Shown here: one piece after another, positions 43,646 to 55,900 of the stretch
Position numbering within the stretch: the stretch's first letter is position 1
How the letters are laid out: every line of letters begins with the position of its first letter
NCBI GenBank assembly: GCA_021030915.1
Contig: JAGEMR010000058.1
Span: 112,351 to 176,350 of the forward strand
Source of the DNA: Astrothelium macrocarpum
Lineage: Eukaryota; Ascomycota; Dothideomycetes; Trypetheliales; Trypetheliaceae
Length of the DNA: 64,000 bases
Direction: 5' to 3'
Translations under genes and position numbers: made by a program
The notes under the pieces: model-generated
What the model was told of the DNA's origin: nothing
The model's database searches: none
Seen by the model: the letters and a program-made list of their open reading frames with translations, nothing else

Positions 43646-46260
43646 TCAGCGCGGCGAAAACTTCACCGCCCCACGCACCAACAACCGCACCACGCGCCGC
43701 CGCGCCGCCTCGTTGGCGGCCAGCCACTCCATCCGCTCCGCCACCGCGGCCCACCACGCCCCGCTGGCGGCCACCAGCACCACTGCGAGCAGCAGCGCCA
43801 GCAGCCAGAGGAGCCACCCGGGGGCGCGGCGCGGCGCGGGCGCGGGGAGCGCGACCACCTCGATGACGGGGGCGGGCGCCGGGTCGGGGGCGGCGGCGAT
43901 GACGGTGGTGGTGCTGGGGGGCACCGTGATGTCGGTTTGGGTGGTGGTGCCGGTGGTGGGGGCGGGCTGGGGCGCGGGCGAGGGGGCTGGGGGGGAGGCG
44001 GTGGGAGCGGTGTCGGTTTGGGTGCCGACACTGAGGGTCTCCTGGGGGGCGGGAGGGACGGGGCCGGCGGAGGGAGAGGGAGGCGAGGAGGAAGAGGGGG
44101 ACACGCCGAAGAGCTCCTCCTCGAGGGAGAGGCCGGGGGCGGTGGTGGCGGTGGTGGGCGGGAGGGAGGGCGAGGCGTCGGCGGCCGCCTTGGCGGCGAT
44201 TTGTTGGTCGAGGTTGTCGATGTGGGTATTGAGGCCCTCCATTTTGCTGAGGGCCTCCTCGTAGGCATTTTCGATCATTTGGAGGCGGTCGATCTCACCG
44301 CGCGCCCTTTCCAGGTCCGCCTCGAATTTTTGCCGATTGGAATCGGCAAGGACGTGGTCCGTCCTTGCTTTTTCCAATTGGTTAATGGCCTCTTCAAGCT
44401 CCTCCTTTAGGAGCTTGTACGCTCCATCCGAGCGTTTCTTCTCTTCGCGGCCTTGCTCCTTGGCCTCCTCTAGCTGCTTCTTGAAGGAGTCAGCTTTCTG
44501 GTAGGCGCTAGCCGCCCCGGTCTCCACCATCTCGCGGCCCTCTTCCATGCTTCGGATTTCGCCAAGCAGATTCTTTATCTGCAGCTTGAGCATGTTTTCA
44601 CCCTCATCGCGACGGCCAAGATCTGCGCGGGCATTGTCATAATCTTTGCCCAGGGAGGCGAGACTGTTTTTGAGGCCGTCGATTTCTTTTTCCAGCGGGA
44701 CCCGGATGTCTTGGTGCCCTTCGCGGGCCTCCTTCTCCTCCTCCAGCGCCTTCTCCATTGCCGCCAGCTTTCTCTTGAACAGGCCGTTCTCGGACCGGAG
44801 GTTGTCGATCTCGGCGCGGTCTCGGAGCGCGGCCGCCCGCATCCGCTCCTCCTCGGTTGGCGGAGCGGCGGGCTCCATCGCCAAGAACTCCGGGGCGCGT
44901 TCTGGGTCTGGGCCCTATCATCCGTTGTTAGCATGCTGATATTTTGGGGAGCTCCTCAGTATATTCTTGAAAACGTACAAGGCGGTATGCGCCTCCAACG
45001 AGGCCTGGGCCAGCGAAGCTGGCCGGAGTGGGGGCCTGAGGGGTCTCCAGATTGGCTGAGGCACTGAAGGTGAAGTCGAAGTTCTATTGCACGTTAGCGA
45101 GGGCCCGAATGTTGTTTGGGTAGTTGCCAATGAAAAAGTGAAATAAATCTCAAAAGAAACATAAATGCATCATAGAAAACATCATCGAGTAAAGAGAATT
45201 TTCGAGTAGATCCAGGGAAATCCCCTTAACCAAGAAGCATTGAAGATAGACATGCAGAAGAATAGAAGAACATGTTGACCATGGACGACAATGTAAAGAA
45301 AAAAACTATCAATGAAAAACATCTGAACAATAGTCGAGAAGACCCTCAGCCAGATTGACAATGCTGCCACGGAGGGCCCAAAACTGGTCCAAAACAGGAG
45401 CAAGAACGAGGTTCAGAAAATGATGCAAGGAAAATGAGTCTCTAAATGCGGTAAATGGCAGATGAATCGGGAGATCCCCAAACAAAAGGTGTACGATGAA
45501 AACAACATGAAAGATTCGCAGTAAAAGTAAAAAGATCAAGAAGCCAAAGACAGAAAGGATCGAAATCAATGTCTTCAAATGCGGGAAACACAAGAAAAGC
45601 ATAAACTCAATTGGGGGGCGCCCGGATAAACAGAATACGGTGCAGAGGGGAGCAAAAGAAAAGAACTTACGCCAGAGCCAAAGCCACCAAGGCCGCCAGC
45701 GGCCAAGATGCTGTCGAGGGTGGGGGCGGCGGCGGGAGCTGGGGCGGTGGTGGTGGTCTGATTTCTATCGTTAACAGATCCGGGCAACCCTCAGCCAAAA
45801 ATCGACTCTCAGGCCAGCGCGGAACTTACGGGCTCGGTGGTGGTGGTGGCGGCGGAGGAGGCGGCCGGGGTGACGTCGACCGCGGTGGTGGTCTGCAAGA
45901 CACTGTTAGCAATCCCAGGCAATCCCCAACGGAAAAGGCTAGTTTGAAGGAAGGAGATGACTTACGGGAGGGGTGGTGGTGGTGGCGGCGGGGGCGGAGG
46001 GAGTGGGAGTGGTCTAGGCACGTTTTCATTAGCACGATACTCGCTTGAGCGACCCCCAGATCAAAAGTCGAGTCTGTTCTGGGTCAAGGAAGATGCTTAC
46101 GGTGCTGGGGGCACCGGCAGGACCCGCCTGCTCGGCGCTGGTGGTGGTGGAAGGGGTCTAAAGAAAAGCAGGAGTTAGTGCACTGAGGAGATCCCCAGCA
46201 GAAAAGGAGACAGCTTACGGCAGAGCGGCCGGGACGCTTGAGCTTGCGTGATGGTGCCAT
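43646..46260 (-). CDS. Thr/Ala/Pro-rich coiled-coil tail-anchored protein
   Basis: Seven exons: 46260-46219, 46157-46101, 46013-45966, 45892-45830, 45757-45671, 45083-44979 and 44914-43646; 556 residues. All six introns are phase 0. Exons 2-5 are short, begin ACC and encode Thr/Ala/Pro-rich peptides (residues 15-99). Exon 6 has Phe-rich FG-like sequence (GGLGGFGSG, NFDFTFSAS). Residues about 165-380 form a long coiled coil. Next come a Pro-rich linker with two TQT motifs (432-434 and 459-461), one membrane span (WLLWLLALLLAVVLVAA, about 500-517) and an about 38-residue basic tail. This suggests a tail-anchored organelle or nuclear-envelope protein. I know no family for it. Intron 5 is 587 nt and might hide another exon. 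Confidence 0.75.
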
Positions 46261-47083
46261 CTGAGATGGTGGATTAGTTTGGCTGATGTGGTATTGGGGG
46301 TTTCCTTGATGGGATTGCTCACGGCTTCTGCTGTTGTGGTTGTGGTGGTGGTGATGGTGGTGATGGTGGTGATAGTAGTGGTAGCAGTGGTAGCAGTAGT
46401 AACAGTAGTAGCAGTAGCAGTAGCAGTGGTAGCAGTGGTGTTGCAGAAGATGGCGAAGGGTACAGTTGTAGAAGGAAAGTAGGTTCGCTGGAGAAGTGCG
46501 AGCTTTTATACTTGGAAAAAGGGTTGCTGGTAGGGAAGCTAATCAGCAATTGTTGGTATTATGGTGAGGTTTCAATAGAGGTTTCAATTGACTATCTATA
46601 TGCTATTGTGACTACGCTTAATGCCGCGATTGTCGTCATGTGCACGCTCTCGCCATCATATTGTGGCTGGGATTAAGTGAGGTCCGTTGTCTGACACTTT
46701 GCAGGACATGAGTTCACATGCCGGAACACGGAAAGACAAAGCTCACAGAGAAGCAAACAGAATTGCATTTTGAGAAAAGAAATGAATAGAGTTGCATGAC
46801 GCGAGAAGAAAAGTGGATAGCCGCATATTGTGAAAGAGAAAGATAGTGCCGTGTGTGGTGTATCACAGCGGCAGGTTTTGAATCTTGAAACACTTTACAC
46901 GCATTTGTGTGAGGAGTTGACAATACCAACAGCAATGATCCATGGTGACTGGACTTGTGGCAACATCAGAGAGGCGCACAGCAAAATGTGCACGTATTAT
47001 CAATTATGGTAGTCGTATCCGACGATTAAACGGACTCGAGTCGGAATGATAAGGTCGTAATAATACAATGAAGCTTCTTTCCT
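46261..47083. other. Intergenic, promoter with microsatellite
   Basis: About 820 bp between two minus-strand genes: the promoter of the tail-anchored gene and the 3' flank of the Red1-like gene. No gene is seen. Confidence 0.5.
46331..46446. repeat. GTR trinucleotide microsatellite
   Basis: Imperfect run of GTG, ATG, GTA and GCA triplets on the plus strand, directly upstream of the tail-anchored gene, about 70-190 bp before its start codon. It could vary in length between strains. Confidence 0.8.
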
Positions 47084-50000
47084 CTAAGCCTCGGGAAAGA
47101 TTGAGCCCCGAAGCAACTCGCGGCGATGTTCCGCGATCCTCTTACCAACGAGCTCAACGTCTTGGATACCCGATTCGCGTAAGGATTTCACCATATCTCT
47201 TAATCCATTTGTCCATTTACTCTTCTCCTCTTCCGTTCTCCCCGGGTTCACTGCGCATAGATGGACCAGGAGATGATGATCTATATGCGCGACAATACCT
47301 AAAATTAGCGTCCGTGCAGTTTTTTATTGATACGAAATTTGGATGATCAGCACTTTCCCAATAGTAGAGAATCGTATTTCTAGACCAATAGGAAAGTAAT
47401 GGAAGAGGTGATTTTTAGTTGAACAATAGGAACGCACCAGTCACCCTCATTTTTTCAAAATGTTGGTATTTACATTGGTCATCATTGCAGTGACCGCCTA
47501 CAGACTCGAATGGGCAAAGTTCCTGATTAATATCGATACAATGGCTATAAGTCATTGATCGGAAACCACCAGGAACATTGGTGGGATACTCTTTATGGAA
47601 GCGATAGTCCCTAAAGGACTTGAGCGGGCTTTCGTAAGTAGAAAACTTGGCTTGTTCCGGGAAATCGTTTTCCTAGGCATCGTGTTAATTAAATTCGACT
47701 TTCAAAGACAATTGAAAACTCACTGGAAGAAAATAATGTACTCTGTGGTTGGGATTTTGTAGCATGTGGAATTCAGGACTCCGCTCATCAGCAACATTCT
47801 CATAACGAGGTCCCTGTGCTGTGAGGGCCTGTGTTTCGAGGACCTGTGTTGTGAAGGGTTGTTGAGGGACGTTGGCTGTGGCAGTATCTTCAGCAATGGA
47901 TGACTCTTCCACATCCATTGGAATATCCTCAGATTCCGCCTGTGCATTAGCAGGAAGGTCGTCTGAAGGTTCATAGAAATCATCATCGTCTGCCTCATCA
48001 TCAACGTCGACAGCAGGATGTACCATAGCTGACGCTGGACCATTCGTGTCTGTAGACGTGGCAGAAACCTTATTGTGAGAGTTTTCAGGCACGTCTGTTG
48101 TCTTGTCGGGATCTGACGCACCATACAAGTCAGAGTCGTCATCAGATGCTGGCGCCGAAGTTGCATCGTCCCGCATTGCTTGGTCGTTTGTCCCTACAAC
48201 CGGAGTTTGAGCGCTGTGCTTTACCAACACTTCAAGTCTCGAAGATTCTTGAGGTTGCATAGTGTCTGTGACACGACTACCTTCCGTTCCGCTTGGAAGG
48301 ACAGACTCTGGAGCAGCCTTGGCAATAGTATTCGTATGAACAGCATCAGTAGCCTGTTCCTTGGTGGTTGAGTTGACGTCTTCAGGCGGACCGTTCATGT
48401 TCTGATCCACAAAGCCGGTGATTGCGCTCTTACTAAGACTCACTTCAGATTCATTGCCCATTTTAGGTGGGCTATTGGTCTTTGCGACATCTAATAGAGA
48501 AGACTCGTTAGCAATCTGTCCATCTTCTATCGAAGACGGATTTCGTATTGATACGACGCTACTTGACGAAGCAGGGGAGCTGGTCATGCTGCGTGCAACG
48601 TTGGCGTTGCCATGATCAATCTCCAGGACTGATTCTTGGACCTTTGGTATGTTATATGTTGGAGGCACGGAAACAAAATTGTTTGACAACGTTGTTGATT
48701 CACCATTGTATTCGGCTTTGTTCAACGACGACACTCCAGACTTAGGGGTATCTCCAGATATTTGAGACCCACCATCACTGAGCTCGCCCTCCTCCAGGCT
48801 TTCCCCAGAGCTCGAATCGTCTATGATCATTGCTTCGTCATCAGCACTCCTTGGAGATTGAGGTGCGGGAAGAATGTACTGGCTCGAAGCTGTTGTCTCT
48901 CGGAGTTGATCACCGGCGTCAATCATTTCATCAAGTGATCCACCGGGCTTTTCTCCTGCTATGAAGTTGCTGTTGGGCATTAGTGTCTCACCTCCGATTG
49001 GCACATCTGGAACTTTTGTAGAACTCGACTCTGCTAAAGCGTCATTAGTATTTGCATGTAAAGACAGAAGAGCGTATCTCTTTACCTTTCTCTGTCTGAG
49101 CTTGCATTTCTCGTTGTTTGACAATTTCAGTCTTTTTGGCCCACATCTCTTCCTTGGGCATGCCCTCTGTATCGACGCCAAAGCTCTCAAGCTGGCCGGC
49201 TAGATCTGCTCTTTCTTGCTCTTCCTTCCTGGATTGTTCCTCAATCTCCTCCATCTCCCTTCGTAACTGCTCAAGTCTGGCCTTTTTTGCCTCCGCAGCG
49301 GCATCATATGTAGAGAGCCTGGTTTGGATCTCGGCTCGCCGTTTCCTCTCAGACTCGGATCGGAAAATAGGAGAAGATGTGTTGGAGCGAATAGGCAAGG
49401 TAGGAGTCATTGGTCTACCTTGAGGCGTTACTGGCCTATGGGTTGCGGGATTTTGCAGCAAGGGACGCATGGTTTGCTGCGTGTGCGTCCGAGACGGGCT
49501 TTCGGTTGATTGCGTTGATTGTAGCACGGGATTAGGCAACAGGGACACATGGGCTGCGGGGCTTGGCACAGACTGTGTCAAAGTTCCTGCATTTGAACCA
49601 TGCTCTGTTTGAGTTAGCGGAGCAGCAGGTGAAGATGACTGTAAGCTATTCGATTTTGGCTGGTTAACTTTCAATGGTGTTTGCGGACGACTCAATCTGG
49701 CTTTTTGCAGCCTCAGTTGCTCCTCCTTCAGTTGAATTTGTCTCTTCATCTCTTCAATCTGAGCGATATGGGCCGGTAGATCGGCCGGCGTGCGTGCGGA
49801 TCCAGGTGTCACGGCTGTAGGCGTTTGTCCCAATGGCGATGGTCTTATTGCCGGGCTACTCAATCCAGTGTTGTGCCTACTGATGACGGGACGGGGTGGA
49901 AAGTCGGGAAGTCTAGGAACGTCTCGAGCGCCAGTCTTGTGCATCGCTGTTATAGTGTTTGATTTCTCAGCTTGAGTGTATTTCGCTCCTTCGTCCCCAA

Positions 50001-52291
50001 TGACATCCAAATCTTCACCATCACTATCTTCGTCACTGGCCTCAATGATAAATGGATCTTGTGCTTCCTCGTTTCGCACTGGTCCGAAAGGCTTCTTTGT
50101 TGCAGGCTGAGGTGTAAATTCGTCGAAATCGGCTGCGACAGGTCTTTTCTTACTGGTACTTGCCGAAGGGGCTGGGGTGCTGATAGGAGCTTCATTGAGA
50201 ACGTGCTGACTAGCGGAAACAACACTCTTTGGTGTCGAAGCCGTATCTTGTGGTGTTAAAGCCATAGCCTGCGTCACAGCCTGCGTTGTCGAACTCATTT
50301 CCTGCGGTGTCGGAATCGTATCTTGCGGCATCGAAGTTATCATTTGCAGTGTCGGAGTTACTTCCTGCGATGTCGAAGCGACAAGCTGCGGCATTGAAGC
50401 CACATCCTGTGGTGTCGAAGTGCACATTAGCCCGGGTATGGCGGTCGGCGATGACGGTGGCACTGTATTTCTGTTTTGGGCTTTGCTCTTATTCAATTCT
50501 TCTATTCTAAGCCGTGCGAGCTCTGTCTGTGCTTCTCTTTTATTTTGTGGGGTGACTACAACTTTTGCAACAGCAGGCGGCGTAGTTTTTTTTGTGACTT
50601 CAGACGCAGGATCTGGTGGTTTCCCAGCAGCAATGGCAAGGGTGGAGCGGAGATCAGTCTCTTTGTGAACATGTGTCTCAGATTCTTGAGTAGATTCTTT
50701 TGCAGCAGCGACATCGGGCTTGTTCGATTCTGTAGACTTTCCGCGTCTTGCCGCTTTCAACTTGGCAATATATTCCTCCCTGGAAACGTTTGTATTCGGC
50801 TGTTTAGAGGTCGCCGTTTGCGCTGCTACTGAGGTCGGAGTCGAAGTCGATTGCGCAATGCCAGGTATGGGCGCAAAAGATACCTGAGGTATCGCATCAG
50901 GAGCAACAGACTTTGTTGCATTGATAGTAGCTGAAGAGATTTTTGGCTCGTCAACGACGGGGATTCCCACACTGACTTGAGGCGCTTTGGGGGGTTCATT
51001 GGCTTGGTCTTGGACAGTTGGCCGCTCTACTCCAACTTCTTTTGAAGCTGTCGAAGACCCAGATGTATGTATCTGCTCGGTGGAATCCTGTTGTTCCGTA
51101 CCCATTCTGAATTTGCCCAAATCGGAAATACCCATCTCAGTGTATACTGCTTTCAGCGGCTCAGGATCCTGGATTTCTTTTACGAGGTCAGAATACCCTA
51201 TATTGTTATCATGAAGCAGCGCAATAAATTTTTTCACTTGATTTCTTGTAGACTCAAGCTCAGATTCCGTAGCAGCTTGATCAGGGGGATTGGAATCCAT
51301 CGAACCAACGGCTCTGACCGATGAGCCCGTCTCCAACGAACGTGAGTCAAACGATGCGCCCTCTCTGGAGCTAGAATTCATGTTGGGATTGCGTGATATG
51401 TCTGTTCCATTTCTCAGCATTCAAAATTGCACAGGCACCGATATTCTACGTACTTTTACTCTGTGCGGCTTGAGAAATATCGACTACTGCAGGGGAAGTC
51501 GGATGATATGACTGAGTTACAGGTTGGTGGTTTGTGAAGTTTGGCGAGGTGTGTGTACTTTGTGTTACGGACTGCAACAATCCATTGGCTTCAGCAGGAT
51601 TCGCATTCGACGGCTCTATAGGAAAGTTAATTGACTGTCAAGCTAGTTCAAAATTAGATTCAATGCTCATACGGGATGACTGTGCAGGCTCTTGAATAAT
51701 GCTGCTAAAATCAGGTCTGAACGCGTTGGCTTCTTCAGATCTTGAATCTCCTTGAGGGCGGTTTGCTGTGTTGTCACCCTGTGAATCCTTACCCTCTCCA
51801 CCTTGACGCGTCGCTTCATGCGGAGCCTGGGGAGTGCTTTGTGACGTCACGCGAGGAAAACCGTAGCTTGGAGAGTAGGCGGTTGGTGTCGGCACACTGT
51901 TGGACGTAGAGAAGGCGTACGGCGGTGGTACAGGGACAGGAGGCTGTGGCTGCATCTGCCGTGTCTGCTGCACCTGTGGCGAAATGTATGGAGGCTGTTG
52001 ATATTGATAATTGTACTGCGTCTGGGGTAGTGTCGGGAAGGGAGGCGGTGGCAATGGCGGATTCTGGAAATTAGGCGGATATTGCTGATACTGAGGCATG
52101 TTTTGGCCCATCTGCTGAGGGTTCATAGGTGGAAGGTTCTGATTTTGAAAGTAGGGGCCACTGGGATGCGGAGGTGGCTGCTGCCCATTTACATAGAATG
52201 CAGGTGGACCAGGCCGCTGAGGCGGAGGCGCTTGGTAGCCATACTGGGCTCCATGTGGATGTGGAGGTGGAGGAGGATGAAAATACGACAT
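47084..52291 (-). CDS. Red1/ZFC3H1-like zinc-finger scaffold protein
   Basis: Six exons: 52291-51673, 51615-51454, 51401-49086, 49030-47724, 47672-47438 and 47280-47084; 1611 residues. The N-terminus is Pro/Gln/Tyr-rich. The middle is disordered, with coiled coils (IEEMKRQIQLKEEQLRLQKA; LEQLRREMEEIEEQ). The C-terminus has a C-x8-C-x4-C-x3-H finger (Cys 1521, 1530, 1535 and His 1539) inside INQELCPFESVGGHCNDDQC, then VTDHHLLVHL and a helical end. This putative zf-C3H1 domain is known from fission yeast Red1 and human ZFC3H1, scaffolds that link the Mtl1/MTR4 helicase and nuclear exosome to unwanted RNA. A nuclear RNA-decay scaffold is therefore the inferred role. The finger exon and the last exon were found by splice sites and frame; the 157-nt last intron uses donor GTGCGT. 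Confidence 0.87.
50208..50430 (-). repeat. Intragenic ~10-residue repeat
   Basis: Within exon 3 of the Red1-like gene, repeated peptides of the form (S/T)-x-PQ-(D/E)-x-(A/T)-(S/P) recur about every 9-11 codons (TPQDVASMPQ, TSQEVTPTLQ, MPQDTIPTPQ, TPQDTASTPK). It is tandem duplication inside a disordered region. Confidence 0.7.
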
Positions 52292-52941
52292 GATGCAATT
52301 TCGCGCGTGCAGTTCTGAAGGTCAGCGGCTTGTGCTATCACGACGCAGGAGTCGTATTACATCAAAGGCACAGAGGTTTAGAAAGCGCATGAAGCCATGA
52401 GAGAAGCAGCGGCAGATGAGAAAAAAGGAAATTAGGGAATGTTCGAGCGAGGAAGGCCCCAGGTTGATGACAAGCAACAGATGCAAAGGAGATGTTCAAA
52501 GAGAGTCTTCCCCCGCCTGCAAATGTGCTGGGGCGCACGGCAAGAACAGAATGAGGCGCGTTGTACAGCTCAACATTCACGAGCAAGCGCACACTTCTGA
52601 CAGCCAGCGTGGGTGATGAAGGAGAGAAGCCAGCAATCTCTTGTGGGTGGCGGACTGAAAGCAAAGCCAGCGCTCCAGAGGTGAACGCCGAGCCGAATGC
52701 GCTAGTCCCATTTAGGTTGTCTGTTTACACTTCGCGACTTCCGCCATTTCTCTCCGACCATCTCTACACACCACCACCCCGACACCTTTCACGCTCGTTG
52801 CCCGCCCTCATTTTTGTAAATAGCCCGTTTCGAGGAGATCCGAGCCGTTTCTCGTGACTTTTGTTACTTTTGCTTTTGCAATGCGCACGTAACGCAACCC
52901 TACAACCGTACCCCGGCTACCGCATTTGCCAGTAATACATA
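52292..52941. promoter_or_regulatory. Shared divergent promoter of Red1-like and myosin genes
   Basis: 650 bp between the two start codons, with C/T-rich leader sequence before the myosin ATG (CACCACCACCCCGACACC-type stretches). No TATA box is evident. It must carry both promoters. Confidence 0.5.
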
Positions 52942-55900
52942 ATGTCCTCTTCAGCGCAGAACGGCCCGAGATGGCGTAACAGTCCATTTTCTCGAAATTC
53001 GCCATCGCCATCTTCCGCCTCATCAACAGCACCAGGAAGACCCAAATCGATGGTTCTGCAGCCTCCTTCTGACCAACCACGCCCCGGCCACCTACGAAGC
53101 GGATCTTCCTCCCTTGTACATGACGTTACTGCTATTGCAACAGGCCAATCCAAGCGTATGCGCTCTGGGTCTGGAAGAGGGACTGCCTTAAGCCCCGGAA
53201 CATTCACTCCGCAGTTCATCAAATCTGAAGACGCCCAAACAGAGACGGAACGAGTGCGAGGAATTGAGGGGGAGAATGACTTTTCAGGCAAGCGATATGT
53301 TTGGCTTCGAGACGACACACTTGCTTTTGTTAAAGGATGGATTCTGGAGGACCGGCCTGCCAATACCGTCCTATGCCAACTTGAAGACGGGACCCAACGA
53401 GAGGTCCATTCAGACGAAGTAGACAAAGTCAATCCAGCCAAATTCGACAAGGCGGACGATATGGCCGAACTAACACATTTGAACGAGCCCTCAGTCGTTC
53501 ACAACCTTTCAATGAGATATCAAGCGGACTTGATCTACACCTACTCAGGTCTTTTCCTTGTAGCAGTCAATCCGTACTGTCCACTCCCAATCTATTCAAG
53601 AGATTATATCAACATGTACCGCGGTAGAAGTCGAGAAGATACAAAGCCTCACATTTTTGCCATGGCGGATGAGGCATTTCGCAATCTCGTTGAAGAAGGT
53701 GAAAATCAGAGCATACTAGTCACGTACGTGATTGCCACATTTTGAATTTCTCACCGATGCAGATTCTAATATAGCTGCAGGGGTGAATCTGGTGCCGGGA
53801 AAACAGAAAACACGAAGAAAGTGATTCAATATCTTGCAGCAGTAGCCACCACAGACACTCCGAGAGCAAAGTCAGGTACACGTCAATTTTCGAATCTTTC
53901 AGAACAGATCTTGCGAGCCAATCCCATTCTCGAGGCCTTTGGAAATGCTCAAACTGTTCGTAACAACAATTCGTCCCGATTTGGAAAATTTATTCGCATC
54001 GAATTTACCAGGTCGGGCCAGATTGCTGGGGCGTTCATTGATTGGTATTTGCTGGAAAAGTCTCGTGTCGTTCGAATCAACGGGAATGAGCGAAACTACC
54101 ACGTATTCTACCAACTATTACGTGGAGCTGAACGTAAGATGAAGAATGATTTTCTCCTTGCAGACATGGACATGGAAGATTTTGAGTATACCAAGAATGG
54201 AAATGACATGATCAGCGGCGTCTCTGATCAAGATGAATGGAACTCTCTTATCGAAGCTTTTCACATCATGGGCTTTTCGGATAAGGAGCAGACAGCGATC
54301 CTGCAAACAATGGCTGCCATTCTTCATCTTGGTAATGTCGAAATCGTCAAAGAGTCTCTTCGGGGGGATCAGGCGGCGTTGGGACCAAACGCGTTGAAGC
54401 ATGTCACCAAATTTGCTCAGCTTCTCGGTATTGATGTTGACGCCTTCCTAAAAGGTCTGCTCCACCCACGTGTCAAGGCTGGAAGAGAATGGGTTGAAAA
54501 AGTCCAAACGCCAGAACAAGTGCGATCTGCAATTGATGCACTTGCAAAAGGTATATATGAGCGCAGCTTTGGCGACTTGGTGGACCGAATCAATCGCCAG
54601 CTTGATCAAAAGAACACTGTCGCTGAAGAGTCTCATTTCATTGGTGTTCTGGATATAGCCGGTTTCGAGATCTTCGAAAAGAACAGCTTCGAACAGTTGT
54701 GCATCAATTACACGAATGAGAAACTACAACAGTTTTTCAACCACCACATGTTTGTCTTGGAACAGGAAGAATATGCCAGGGAACAGATAGAGTGGAAATT
54801 CATTGATTTTGGAAAGGACCTCCAACCTACCATTGATCTCATCGAGCTACCAAATCCCATAGGCATTTTCTCTTGCTTGGATGAAGATAGTGTTATGCCC
54901 AAGGCCACCGACAAAACCTTTACCGAGAAACTCCATTCTCTCTGGGATCGCAAGATCCCCAAATACAAACGTTCGCTTCTAAATCAAGGCTTCATGCTTA
55001 CCCATTATGCTGCTGATGTAGAATATTCTACCGAGGGCTGGCTGGAGAAGAATAAGGATCCTTTGAACGACAATGTAACCCGCGTGCTTGCTGCTTCTTC
55101 AAACAGACACATTGCACACCTTTTCGCAGACTGTGCAGATCCGGAAGAGACTAACGAGACTGCCGTCCGAAACAGCCGTGTCAAGAAAGGTCTTTTTCGC
55201 ACAGTTGCTCAAAGACACAAAGAACAGCTCTCACAACTCATGTCTCAACTCCACTCAACTCATCCACATTTCGTCCGTTGTATCCTACCCAACCACAAAA
55301 AGCGCCCAAAACAGTTCAGTACTACGCTTGTACTCGACCAGCTCCGCTGCAACGGTGTGCTTGAGGGCATCCGTATTGCACGCACCGGTTTCCCGAATCG
55401 TTTGCCCTTTGCCGAATTCAGAGCGCGTTATGAAGTACTTTGTAACAATATGCCAAAAGGCTACTTGGAGGGTCAAGAGGCGGCCAACATAATCCTTGAA
55501 AAATTAAACATGGATAAAGCTTTCTACCGCGTTGGCTTGACCAAGGTTTTTTTCCGCGCAGGTGTTCTTGCCGAGCTTGAGGAACAACGTGATGCGCTCA
55601 TCTCAGAGATCATGGCACGGTTCCAGAGTGTTGCCCGGGGATTTACGCAGAGGAGAATCGCGAATAAGAGGCTTTATCGGGCAGAGGCCACCAGAATAAT
55701 TCAGCACAACATGCTCGTATACATGGAACTTCAAGAGAGTCCGTGGTGGCGACTGTTTGTACGGATGCGACCATTATTGGGAGCAACAATGCAAGCAAAT
55801 GAAGTAAAGAAACGGGACGAGATGATCCAGAAAATGCAAGCGGAGAAGCAAGCGCAAGTTGAGGAGCAACAACGAATCGAGGAAGAGCGGAGGCGAACGG

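Noticed and set aside
43545..44264. 239-codon plus-strand frame
   Set aside because: Shadow of the GC-rich last exon on the other strand; Gly/Ala/Val monotony is typical of antisense frames.
45309..45602. Minus-strand frame rich in Phe/Leu inside the long intron of the tail-anchored gene
   Set aside because: The hydrophobic look comes from the T-rich intron; it lacks flanking splice sites in the required phase 0.
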